Shown here: positions 8,194 to 15,758 of the stretch, piece after piece
Layout: every line of letters begins with the position of its first letter
Position numbering within the stretch: the stretch's first letter is position 1
Assembly (NCBI GenBank): GCA_964606165.1
Contig: CAZSFQ010000013.1
Coordinates: 1-46,573 of the forward strand
Length of the DNA: 46,573 nt
Origin: UBA4923 sp964606165
GTDB taxonomy: Bacteria > Bacillota > Clostridia > Saccharofermentanales > DTU023
Direction of reading: 5' to 3'
Position numbers and translations under genes: made by a program
The notes under the pieces: model-generated
Told to the model about the DNA's origin: nothing
Database searches by the model: none
Seen by the model: the letters and a program-made list of their open reading frames with translations, nothing else

Positions 8194-9249
8194 TTAAAAA
8201 ATAGCCGTAAACAATTTTGTCATTCCATAGCCGATTAATCCGCAAAAGGGAAAGGTCAAAACCCAGCTCATGACCATGTCGCCGACGATCCCCCATTTGA
8301 CCGATGAGAAGCGGGTCGAGGCGCCAACACCGATAATGGCAGTTGTCTTTGTGTGTGTTGTGCTGACAGGAAGCCCCAGAAGCTGCGCAGTCAGTAAGCT
8401 GGCGCTCGCGCCCAGATCCGCCGCGAAGCCCTGATAGGGCTCCAGTTTAACCATATCCATGCCAACCGACTTGATGATCCGGTAACCGCCAACCGATGTA
8501 CCCAGGGCCATCACCAGAGAGCAGATGACCATCATCCAGACAGGAACAATAAAGGATTGCGTCCCTGTCTGGCCGCGGTTCAGGAAGATGCCAATCATGA
8601 AGACAGCCATAAATTTCTGGCCGTCCTGGGCTCCGTGCATGAAAGCCATGCCGGCAGCCGCGCCGATCTGAGCCTTTCGAAAGCCGTTGGCCATGTTACG
8701 CCGGTCGCGGTTCCTGAAAAGCCCTGAAAGCAGCCGGGTCGTGACGAAGCCCGACAGAAAACCCAGAACCGACGACAAGAGCAGGCCGTAGAGCACCTTG
8801 ACCCATTCCGACCCGTTGATTCCAGAAAAGCTGTTGTGAAGCGCGATGGCAGCCCCCGACAGACCCGCGATCAGGGCATGGCTCTCGCTTGTCGGAATGC
8901 CAAGCCGGGAGGCGGCGGTCGCCCATACAACAATGGCGAACATGGCGGCACAGAGACCAACAATGCTGGCATGTGTGTCGTTCCCGAAGTCAACCATCTT
9001 GAAAATGGTCTCAGCGACGGTCGCGTTGACCATGGTCATGAGAAAAACGCCGAGAAAATTCATGACGGCCGCCAGGGCGATGGCGGCGCGCACGGAGATA
9101 GCCCGGGTTGAGACCGCTGTAGCGATCGCGTTCGGCGCGTCGGTCCACCCGTTGACCAGGATGACACCAAGGGTGAGAAGCGTAGTGACAGCGAGCATGG
9201 GGTTGGACGCGACATCGCGCACAAATGAAAGAAAGTCAATGGCTATCAT
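8194..9249 (-). CDS. pit: Inorganic phosphate transporter, PiT family
   Basis: A low-affinity phosphate permease of the inner membrane. The two PiT signatures are present: NGWTDAPNAIATAVSTRA near residues 33-50 and LGLPVSTTHT in the second half. The 351 residues form about ten helices, typical of the short bacterial PiT form. The start is ATG at 9249. No good ribosome site lies at the usual distance, and an AGGAG sits about 20 nt upstream, so initiation may depend on coupling to rho, whose stop lies 23 nt before. Confidence 0.93.
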   Translation of the reverse strand: MIAIDFLSFVRDVASNPMLAVTTLLTLGVILVNGWTDAPNAIATAVSTRAISVRAAIALAAVMNFLGVFLMTMVNATVAETIFKMVDFGNDTHASIVGLCAAMFAIVVWATAASRLGIPTSESHALIAGLSGAAIALHNSFSGINGSEWVKVLYGLLLSSVLGFLSGFVTTRLLSGLFRNRDRRNMANGFRKAQIGAAAGMAFMHGAQDGQKFMAVFMIGIFLNRGQTGTQSFIVPVWMMVICSLVMALGTSVGGYRIIKSVGMDMVKLEPYQGFAADLGASASLLTAQLLGLPVSTTHTKTTAIIGVGASTRFSSVKWGIVGDMVMSWVLTFPFCGLIGYGMTKLFTAIF

Positions 9250-9272
9250 ACTATGTACTGGCAGTCCCGCTC

Positions 9273-10898
9273 CTATACGCTTGTGTTATTCGCGTTGTCG
9301 CGCTTCGGCAACCCGCCCCGCATGGCATCGAAAAGTGATTTGTCTGTCATGGAGACATTGATGGAGGAGATAAACTGGTCGTTGCTTCGTGTCTTCATCA
9401 AGAGATTGAGCATGGTCTCGGTCACCGCCGCCGTCTCAAGCTGCGAGAATGTTTTCCTCAAAAGCCAGATGGCGTCCAGTTCTTTTTCGGACAGGAGCAG
9501 TTCTTCACGCCGGGTGCCGGAACGCGTGATATCGATGGCAGGGAAAATTCTCTTGTCCGCCAGTTTGCGGTCCAGGATGACCTCCATATTCCCCGTTCCC
9601 TTAAACTCCTCAAAAATGACCTCATCCATCCGCGAGCCCGTCTCGATCAGGGCGGTCGCGATGATGGTCAGGCTTCCGCCGTGCTCAATGTTGCGGGCAG
9701 CGCCGAAAAAGCGTTTGGGCCCGTAAAGGGCACCGGGATCAAGTCCCCCCGAAAGCGTCCTTCCTGTCGGGTTGATGGTCAGGTTATAGGCACGCCCCAT
9801 CCGCGTGATGCTGTCAAGAAGAATCACGACGTCATTGCCCAGCTCAACCAGCCGCATGGCCCGTTCCAGGACCAGCTCCGTGATCCGGACATGGTTCTCC
9901 GGTGTTTTGTCAAAGGTGGAATAGACGACCTCTCCTTCGATCGACCGCTGCATGTCGGTCACTTCTTCGGGACGTTCATCAATCAGGAGAACAATCAGTT
10001 TTGCCTGGGGGTTGTTGACCGTGATGGCATTGGCGATTTTTTGCAAAAGAATGGTCTTGCCCGCCTTGGGCGGGGAGACGATCATGCCGCGCTGACCTTT
10101 GCCGATGGGGCAAACAAGGTCGATGACACGGGTCGCAAGCTCCTCGCGCACGGTTTCCAGGGTATAACGCTCTTTGGGGTAGATGGGCGTCAGGCGGTCA
10201 AAATGAGGGCGGCGAATCATCTTCTCTGGTGCCTCCCCGTTGACCTCACGGATGTAAAAAAGCGCGCGGTAGCGGTCATTGTCACGCTGCTGCCTGACCG
10301 GACCCGTCACCAGGTCGCCGGTGCGCAGGCCAAATCGCCTGACATACTGGGGCGGCACGTAGATGTCCCGGTTGCTTTGAATGTAGTTTTCAATGCGCAG
10401 GAAGCCATAACCTTCCGGCATGACCTCCAGAACGCCGGTCATCAGCTCCTGTTGTTCCGCCTGCTTTTCGGGCTCGCCCTCCTCCGGTGCCTCCACTCCG
10501 TCCATGGCCATCTCTTCAAGAAGCAAGACATCTGAGAGTATCGGCTCCTCTCCCTCTGTCCGGGGGATTGAGGCCGCTTTTTTCTTTGGCGTCACCTTTG
10601 TCGATTTTCGTGTGGATGTTTTCTTGGAAACCGGGCCTGATTTCGAGTCGTCGGCCTTCACTTTGGCTGCAGCCGGCGCGGGCTCTGTCTTTTTTCTTTC
10701 TTCACCGGCTTTTTCCACTTCGGCAGGACCGGCATCTTCAACAACCGTCAGTTCGGATTCCTCGGCCATCCGTGTCAGAAAATCGATCAGCTGCTGCTTG
10801 GTCATCCGGCTCGTATCCGACGCCGTCAGCAGGCCCGAGATATGAGCAATGGCTGAAAGGTCCTTTTTGGTTTTCCCGCGAAAATCAGGTAGTGCCAT
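9273..10898 (-). CDS. rho: Transcription termination factor Rho
   Basis: A hexameric RNA-dependent helicase-translocase that ends transcription. The 541-residue protein has an N-terminal Rho-N helical domain (about 1-50), then a charged, low-complexity insert (about 55-150, rich in Lys, Glu, Ala and Ser). Next is the RNA-binding cold-shock fold with EGYGFLR (about 153-220), and then the ATPase with Walker A SPPKAGKT (275-282), Walker B VVILLD (357-362) and the R/Q-loop region GALYGPKRFFGAARN. The start is ATG at 10898 with AGAGG upstream. The insert makes it longer than the roughly 420-residue E. coli protein, as in many Clostridia and Actinobacteria. It is transcribed from its own promoter with a leader of about 200 nt. 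Confidence 0.98.
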   Translation of the reverse strand: MALPDFRGKTKKDLSAIAHISGLLTASDTSRMTKQQLIDFLTRMAEESELTVVEDAGPAEVEKAGEERKKTEPAPAAAKVKADDSKSGPVSKKTSTRKSTKVTPKKKAASIPRTEGEEPILSDVLLLEEMAMDGVEAPEEGEPEKQAEQQELMTGVLEVMPEGYGFLRIENYIQSNRDIYVPPQYVRRFGLRTGDLVTGPVRQQRDNDRYRALFYIREVNGEAPEKMIRRPHFDRLTPIYPKERYTLETVREELATRVIDLVCPIGKGQRGMIVSPPKAGKTILLQKIANAITVNNPQAKLIVLLIDERPEEVTDMQRSIEGEVVYSTFDKTPENHVRITELVLERAMRLVELGNDVVILLDSITRMGRAYNLTINPTGRTLSGGLDPGALYGPKRFFGAARNIEHGGSLTIIATALIETGSRMDEVIFEEFKGTGNMEVILDRKLADKRIFPAIDITRSGTRREELLLSEKELDAIWLLRKTFSQLETAAVTETMLNLLMKTRSNDQFISSINVSMTDKSLFDAMRGGLPKRDNANNTSV

Positions 10899-11108
10899 AA
10901 ATTTTCCTCTTCTTAAGTTTCTGTTTATTGAACGTATTTTTCTCCATACAGGAGCCTTATTCTGCAAAACAAGGGTTCGCGCCGGGCGTTTTTAATCTTT
11001 CAATTACTTACACCGGGGGAAACTTGAAATGGATCTCAGTCGCAACTCCCCGAAGCTTGAACCGCAGTACGCATCTTGCTTCAAAAGATTGCAAAGGGGA
11101 ACAGCGCC

Positions 11109-11137
11109 AGTATAAACAAGTCTCACTTGCCCGTCAA
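11109..11137 (-). promoter_or_regulatory. Sigma-A-type promoter of rho
   Basis: TTGACG (11137-11132), a 17-bp spacer and TATACT (11114-11109) on the minus strand, directly after the mreB stop. It predicts a leader of about 200 nt before the rho ATG at 10898. The leader holds some weak hairpins, for example GCAATCTT with AAGATGC, but no Rho-independent terminator. Confidence 0.75.
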
Positions 11138-11150
11138 CTCTCAAAGCCAA

Positions 11151-12161
11151 TCACAGACCCGCGATGTCGGCGAAACGATCCATGATATTGAGCGCGATTC
11201 CCGTGCCGATCGCAACGCAGGAAATAGGATCCTCTGCCACAATAACTTCAATACCGACGCGGGTGGCCAGCATTCTGTCCAGACCGTAGAGCAGTGAACC
11301 CCCGCCCGTCATGACGATCCCGCGCTGACTCAAGTCAGCCATGAGCTCGGGGGGTGTCTGTTCAAGGACTGAGTGTATCGCCTCAAAAATCAGGCTGACC
11401 GGTTCTTCCAGCGCCTCCAGCATCTCCGTTGAACTGATGGTCAGGATAGCTGGCATGCCGGTCACGATGTTACGGCCACGCACTTCCATGGTCAGCTCTT
11501 CTTCGCGTGGATAGGCGCAGCCGATATTGATCTTCAGCTCCTCCGCTGTCTGTTCACCGATCAGGACGTTGTGCCTGCGCCGGATGTAGCGGATGATGGC
11601 CTCGTCAAACTTGTCACCGGCAACCTTGGTGGACGCGTCGACAACAGGCCGGCAAAGCGAAATAACCGCGATGTCGGTTGTCCCGCCCCCAATGTCGATG
11701 ATCATGCTCCCCGAAGCCTGGGTGATATCAATCCCCGCGCCGATCGCCGAAGCGATTGGTTCACGGATCAGGAACACTTCACGCGCGCCTGCGTGACGGC
11801 AGGCATCTTCTACCGCTTTTTGCTCCACGGGAGTGATGACCCCCGGGACCGACACGACGATAGTCGGCTTGAAATAGCGGCCTAGAAAACCTGTGTTGAC
11901 TCGTCCGATGAATTCTTTCAACATGATCTCTGTCACCTGAAAGTCGGAGATAACACCTTCGCGCAGCGGCCTGACCGCTTTCACAATATCCGGTGTTCGG
12001 CCCAGCATAAGGCTGGCGCGCTCACCAACAGCCAGTACCCTGCCTGTGCGCGTATTCACTGCCACAACCGAAGGTTCGCGCAGGACAACTCCGCGCCCCT
12101 CCACATAAATAAGAACGGTTGCCGTTCCCAAATCAATGCCTATATTCAGTCCAAGACCCAT
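11151..12161 (-). CDS. mreB: Rod shape-determining protein, MreB/Mbl family
   Basis: A bacterial actin homologue that forms membrane-bound filaments guiding cell-wall elongation. The protein has 336 residues. The phosphate-1 loop GIDLGTAT is near residues 8-15, the phosphate-2 loop IDIGGGTTDIAV near 155-166, and the adenosine-binding motif VMTGGGSLL near the end. It is not next to mreC/mreD, which favours an Mbl-like or stand-alone copy. A ribosome site is weak (GGT only). A promoter is predicted about 70 bp upstream. Confidence 0.94.
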   Translation of the reverse strand: MGLGLNIGIDLGTATVLIYVEGRGVVLREPSVVAVNTRTGRVLAVGERASLMLGRTPDIVKAVRPLREGVISDFQVTEIMLKEFIGRVNTGFLGRYFKPTIVVSVPGVITPVEQKAVEDACRHAGAREVFLIREPIASAIGAGIDITQASGSMIIDIGGGTTDIAVISLCRPVVDASTKVAGDKFDEAIIRYIRRRHNVLIGEQTAEELKINIGCAYPREEELTMEVRGRNIVTGMPAILTISSTEMLEALEEPVSLIFEAIHSVLEQTPPELMADLSQRGIVMTGGGSLLYGLDRMLATRVGIEVIVAEDPISCVAIGTGIALNIMDRFADIAGL

Positions 12162-12226
12162 CTATGATACCGATCAATGTAATGATAGTCAGAAACAGAT
12201 GCCGCGATTGTTCGGCATACGGTGAC

Positions 12227-12255
12227 ATGATACAATAGTTCGCGGACAGGGGCAA
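12227..12255 (-). promoter_or_regulatory. Probable promoter of mreB
   Basis: TTGCCC (12255-12250), a 17-bp spacer and TATCAT (12232-12227) on the minus strand, about 65 bp before the mreB ATG. Confidence 0.55.
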
Positions 12256-12335
12256 ACATTCCCGCGATCAAAAACGGAAGATAAAACCCCTGTCTATCCA
12301 TTTAATCCCGCTTTTCGGGATGCTAGAGGCGATCT

Positions 12336-13187
12336 GTGATAAAATTCGGAGGCTACATTTTCACCATCATCCACTTGGCAGGTGCTTTTTTCCCCTCCGC
12401 CTTTCCCGGTACAGCCGGACACCTTTCGCAGATAAGCGGCCACCTTGCTTTTGCGCTCTTCGCCCTTCTCATCGCGCGCGGCGCGAGGCGAACCTCCAAC
12501 CACTTCTTGTATTTCGTCCGGCTCCTGCTCGCCGCACTCACGACCGAGGTCATCCTCTATGCCGCCAGCTTGAAGTTCGGCCTTTATTTCGCCGGTCGAA
12601 ATGCCCTCTTCACCTATGCCGCCTCAATCTCCCTGATCGCGGGCATCTCAATGGCCGTCGGATGCTATCACGACCTTGTCGCCCACGCCGTTCCCGCGGG
12701 AGGTGAACTCAATAAGAAAATCCTCTTCGGCGTGCCCGTCAATCCGGGAAATTACAGGATCGCGCCGGCGACAGGAATCATCCTGGGTCTCGCAACCGCC
12801 GGGCTGGCGCTCTTTGTGGTCCTCTACTTTGACTTCGCCTACGGACTTTTCGGGCTCTTTTATATCCTGCTCGCCTTCGTGGCCATGAGAGAATCTCCCG
12901 GACCCCAGCGAAGGATCGCAGGCGGCTCCCTTTTCAGCGGTATCGGGGAATGCGCACGCACGCTTCTTTATGTAACGGCTCTCGTGGCAGCCGCTATTCT
13001 GCTCTCCTTTTTCTTCAAGACCTTGAGGGCATGGATTCCCCTCACCTATCTGGCGACCCTGATCGCCGTACCGGTCGCGGCCTTTCTCCCTGAGAGCCCG
13101 CCGCGGTCTCCCCGTTTTCGCAGACTGCTCTATGCAGTCTTGCCGGTCTTTTGCGGGCTCTTTTTCCTTATTCGGCTCTTTTTCTAG
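12336..13187 (+). CDS. TraX-like polytopic membrane protein
   Basis: A 283-residue membrane protein with about eight hydrophobic segments. The first third (SGHLAFALFALLIARGARRT, then FVRLLLAALTTEVILYAASL) resembles the TraX/acyltransferase-like family, where a 'GRLAFPIFAFLL' helix and a following 'RLLIFALISE' helix are typical. Chromosomal TraX-like proteins in Firmicutes have no proven role; F-plasmid TraX acetylates pilin. The start is GTG at 12336 with AGAGG 6 nt upstream. The gene is divergent from mreB and converges on tRNA-Ser. Confidence 0.65.
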   Translation: MIKFGGYIFTIIHLAGAFFPSAFPGTAGHLSQISGHLAFALFALLIARGARRTSNHFLYFVRLLLAALTTEVILYAASLKFGLYFAGRNALFTYAASISLIAGISMAVGCYHDLVAHAVPAGGELNKKILFGVPVNPGNYRIAPATGIILGLATAGLALFVVLYFDFAYGLFGLFYILLAFVAMRESPGPQRRIAGGSLFSGIGECARTLLYVTALVAAAILLSFFFKTLRAWIPLTYLATLIAVPVAAFLPESPPRSPRFRRLLYAVLPVFCGLFFLIRLFF

Positions 13188-13205
13188 GGATTATTGAAAT
13201 CGGAA

Positions 13206-13233
13206 AGCCTCCCGGTTGTGTTGCCGGGAGGCT
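13206..13233 (-). terminator. Terminator-like hairpin after tRNA-Ser
   Basis: Perfect 10-bp arms AGCCTCCCGG and CCGGGAGGCT with an 8-nt loop. On the minus strand the stem is followed by TTTCCGATTTC, a weak T-tract. It lies between the convergent tRNA-Ser and TraX-like genes and may serve both. Confidence 0.6.
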
Positions 13234-13253
13234 CTTCGCATGCTGGAAAGCAT

Positions 13254-13346
13254 TGGCGGAGGGCAAGAGATTCGAACTCTCGATACCCTTTTACGGGTAC
13301 ACGCGATTTCCAGTCGCGCTCCTTCAGCCAGCTCGGACAACCCTCC
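13254..13346 (-). tRNA. tRNA-Ser(GGA)
   Basis: A 93-nt class II tRNA with a 7-bp acceptor stem (GGAGGGT / GCCCTCC), discriminator G and encoded CCA. The anticodon loop reads CTGGAAA (anticodon GGA). There is a long variable arm (GTACCC...GGGTAT) and a TPsiC loop with GTTCGAATC. It reads UCC and UCU serine codons. Confidence 0.96.
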
Positions 13347-13391
13347 ATCTCCCGCGCCGTTCCCGGCACAGACGCATTCCAAAGCACACGA

Positions 13392-13421
13392 ATTGTATCA
13401 TTGGCCTTGAATTTCTGTCAA
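13392..13421 (-). promoter_or_regulatory. Promoter of tRNA-Ser
   Basis: Consensus TTGACA (13421-13416), an 18-bp spacer and TACAAT (13397-13392) on the minus strand, about 45 bp before the tRNA 5' end. Confidence 0.8.
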
Positions 13422-13425
13422 TGTA

Positions 13426-13452
13426 ACAGACCCGGGGCACCACCGGGTCTGT
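13426..13452. repeat. Perfect 10-bp inverted repeat (hairpin)
   Basis: ACAGACCCGG and CCGGGTCTGT are separated by 7 nt. It lies just upstream of the tRNA-Ser promoter and about 23 bp upstream of the small ORF at 13475. Neither strand shows a U-tract after it, so it is not a clear terminator. Confidence 0.6.
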
Positions 13453-13474
13453 CCATCAATTGGAGGAGAAAAGT

Positions 13475-13540
13475 ATGAAACAGAGCTTCAACTCTTATCT
13501 ATGGCAATATTGTACGATGCATAGATTGCCAACCTGCTAA
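13475..13540 (+). CDS. Candidate small ORF, 21-residue peptide
   Basis: The frame reads MKQSFNSYLWQYCTMHRLPTC and stops. It has an almost ideal ribosome site, GGAGGAG, 6 nt before the ATG, and is preceded by a perfect hairpin (13426-13452). Two cysteines (13 and 21) lie eight residues apart, the second being the last residue. I recognise no family, and no processing, export or sensor gene is adjacent. No good promoter is visible on this strand. It may be a true small peptide, a leader peptide or chance. Confidence 0.35.
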   Translation: MKQSFNSYLWQYCTMHRLPTC

Positions 13541-13589
13541 TCATTTATGAATAAAGGGAGAACAATTGAGCGGAAATGGCCTTTTATGT

Positions 13590-13617
13590 CATAAAGAGGC
13601 CCGTGTGTCACGGGCCT
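13590..13617 (-). terminator. Terminator-like hairpin after the zinc-ribbon gene
   Basis: Arms GGCCCGTG and CACGGGCC with a 3-nt loop. On the minus strand the stem is followed by TCTTTATG. It lies 33 nt beyond the stop of the gene at 13650. Confidence 0.55.
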
Positions 13618-13649
13618 GTCACATAAGCAGTCTTTGGGGCGTCAGGGTT

Positions 13650-14375
13650 CTAATTCAAAGGCGTGAGTGTTTCCGGCCGCAGTGACGCTTCGTCCTCAGG
13701 CCTGTCAATCAGATAGCCGCCGCCCGGTGTCGCCACCCGGAAGGTTACCGGTTTTTTCTCGGACTTGAAGGAGGTATCCTTCAGTTCAATCACCTCGGCC
13801 CGGATTTGGCAGTAAAGATTGAATAGATCAATGCTCTCCCCGGCTGAGATATCCTGGGGCAAAATGACGACTGCCTCGGTGCCAGTCATCTCCTGGACAC
13901 GGATATCCTTTTCCCTGTCGATTGGATAGTCCAGGGCCTTTGCGAACTTGTCAGCAATCTCGGCCTGCCTCTGGTTGCGTTTGGTGAGCAGCGGGAAAGC
14001 CACGGCAACCAAAATGCCGACGATCAGAAGGGTAAGGACCGAATACAAGACAACCGTCTTGACGGGGATTTTCAGGTTGGGTACTTTTGTCTCCGGCAGC
14101 TGATAGGCATCTTCTTTTTTCTCGGCCGGTGTCGGCGCTACGGAAGGCGCGGGAACGACCGGTCCCCGCCTGGCGCGTCCGGGTGTGAGGGACGGCCCCT
14201 CGTACTTGGGCTGTTTTTCGTTGGGAAAAGTGAACGATTCGGGGTTTTCGTTGGCCCTGAAAGCGTCTTCATTGTCAAAGACGCAGTCACAGAATAGACA
14301 ATGGCCCTTTGGCATATCGGGATCCAAATACAAAAGGGATCCGCAGTTCACGCAACGACCTTCTTTTAATGCCAT
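13650..14375 (-). CDS. Zinc-ribbon membrane protein of unknown function
   Basis: The 241-residue protein begins with a zinc ribbon with C8-x2-C11 and C26-x2-C29. A proline- and lysine-rich linker follows (about 45-105), then one membrane helix (about 108-130) and a C-terminal domain of about 110 residues that I do not recognise. The start is ATG at 14375 with GGAG 6 nt upstream. The layout suggests a cytoplasmic metal-binding head tethered to a soluble outer domain. It is divergent from tadA. Confidence 0.75.
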   Translation of the reverse strand: MALKEGRCVNCGSLLYLDPDMPKGHCLFCDCVFDNEDAFRANENPESFTFPNEKQPKYEGPSLTPGRARRGPVVPAPSVAPTPAEKKEDAYQLPETKVPNLKIPVKTVVLYSVLTLLIVGILVAVAFPLLTKRNQRQAEIADKFAKALDYPIDREKDIRVQEMTGTEAVVILPQDISAGESIDLFNLYCQIRAEVIELKDTSFKSEKKPVTFRVATPGGGYLIDRPEDEASLRPETLTPLN

Positions 14376-14502
14376 GACAGACTCCAGTTCTTACAAATTC
14401 AGTCACCTGCGCCGGCACAAAAAATGAACCGGCAAATCAAGCTAGATTATTCTAACACAGTGCTGCCATTCGTGATATAAGATGATGTCAAGGAAGATGC
14501 CT

Positions 14503-14991
14503 ATGGATAACAACCTTTCACACCCCTACTCGGCCAGCCAACTCTCCTTCTACATGGAGGAAGCGATGGCAGAGGCCAGGCTGGCGGAACACGACCATGA
14601 CGTGCCGATCGGGGCAGTCGTGGTGCGGGACGGACAGATTATCGCGCGCGGGAAAAATACCCGCGAGCGCTTGCAGGACGCCACCGGCCACGCCGAAATC
14701 GCCGCCATCCGTGAGGCGTGCCGGCTGACCGGTTCCTGGCGCCTGACCGACTGCGATCTTTTCGTCACCCTGGAACCCTGCCTGATGTGCGCCGGAGCCA
14801 TCGTCCAGGCCAGGATCCGGCATCTCTACTTCGGCGCTTACGACCCCAAGTCCGGAATGGCCGGTTCGGCGGGTGACGCTTTCGCGCTTCCCTCCAACCA
14901 CACCGTCCAAATCACAGGCGGGATTCTGGCAGAGCAATGCGGGGATCTCCTGCGCGTTTTTTTCGAAAGAAAAAGAAACAAAATGTGCTAA
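14503..14991 (+). CDS. tadA: tRNA-specific adenosine deaminase
   Basis: It converts adenosine 34 to inosine in tRNA-Arg(ACG), which allows decoding of CGU, CGC and CGA. The 162-residue protein has the cytidine-deaminase fold with zinc ligands H63 (in GHAEIAAI, general acid-base E65) and C93 and C96 in EPCLMCAGA. The start at 14503 has AGGA 8 nt upstream. Upstream in-frame ATGs at 14482, 14485 and 14497 exist, but a -10-like TATAAG at 14476-14481 would put the transcript start near 14488, favouring 14503. Confidence 0.95.
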   Translation: MDNNLSHPYSASQLSFYMEEAMAEARLAEHDHDVPIGAVVVRDGQIIARGKNTRERLQDATGHAEIAAIREACRLTGSWRLTDCDLFVTLEPCLMCAGAIVQARIRHLYFGAYDPKSGMAGSAGDAFALPSNHTVQITGGILAEQCGDLLRVFFERKRNKMC

Positions 14992-15056
14992 GCTTGATGC
15001 TGGCGCCGCACTCAAGGGCGCGGGATAACTCATCAAGGTCAGGATCATGCCAGGCA

Positions 15057-15758
15057 ATGTGGAAACGGAAGAAGAAACCGACTGACATCCAGCGAAGGGG
15101 TTGGCAGGGGCATATTCTCTATTTGACAGGGATGCTGCTCAGCCGCCTTTTTCTCCGCTTGCGTTATCTTGGCAGGGATCATATCCCCGCCAAGGGCTCC
15201 TACCTGGTCGTCGCAAATCACCAGTCCATGGTGGATGGCTTGTGGATCATGGGCGGCATTCCTTCGAAACAGCTTCCGCGCTTTTCCGTGATCGGTGGAT
15301 CTGACCTGGAGCAAAGTTACGGTTTAACGGGAAGAATTCTGTTTCGGGTCGGCAAGGTAATCCCCATCGACCGCCACGGCAATCCGCTTCGCGGACTGCT
15401 TCTTGCCAAGAAGGCAATCGAAAAGAACACCATCGTAATGATCCACCCTGAGGGAACCCGCACCCATGACGGCCTGATCGGCGAGATGAAAAACGGCGCC
15501 GCTTACCTGGCTGCGAAGACAAAAGTCCCTGTCATCCCTGTCTACATTGATGGCGCTTATGAAGCTTTTTCAAGACACATGTCCCTTCCCCATCCCATCG
15601 ATTGGAAACGTCTCCGGCGTAAAAAGGTGACGATTGAATTTTGTCCGGCCATAGATCCGGCTGACTACAAGGACGTTGACACCCTGATGGGCGCCATCAG
15701 CGAGGTTCTGCTCGAAAAAGAAAGGGCGGCGCTGGCTTCCAGGGACTCAAAATCCTAA
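15057..15758 (+). CDS. plsC: 1-acyl-sn-glycerol-3-phosphate acyltransferase
   Basis: A membrane-associated acyltransferase that makes phosphatidic acid from lysophosphatidic acid. The catalytic H-x4-D motif is NHQSMVD (H55, D60), and the phosphate-binding EGTR is at 132-135. An N-terminal hydrophobic helix (about 17-36) follows a Lys/Arg-rich start. The length of 233 residues is normal. The start at ATG 15057 is chosen by homology; its ribosome site is weak. The stop overlaps the end of the convergent hflX by 4 bp. Confidence 0.9.
   Translation: MWKRKKKPTDIQRRGWQGHILYLTGMLLSRLFLRLRYLGRDHIPAKGSYLVVANHQSMVDGLWIMGGIPSKQLPRFSVIGGSDLEQSYGLTGRILFRVGKVIPIDRHGNPLRGLLLAKKAIEKNTIVMIHPEGTRTHDGLIGEMKNGAAYLAAKTKVPVIPVYIDGAYEAFSRHMSLPHPIDWKRLRRKKVTIEFCPAIDPADYKDVDTLMGAISEVLLEKERAALASRDSKS

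Noticed and set aside
9681..10535. Plus-strand 284-codon ORF inside rho
   Set aside because: It is entirely antisense to the conserved Rho coding sequence and shows no protein family features.
13546..13593. Second small ORF (15 codons) after the 21-codon ORF
   Set aside because: There is no ribosome site before its ATG, and the peptide shows no features.
14376..14502. SRP RNA or other conserved ncRNA near tadA
   Set aside because: In Bacillus the SRP RNA gene lies close to tadA and tRNA-Ser, but no SRP-RNA-like tetraloop hairpin or conserved motif is visible here or after tadA.
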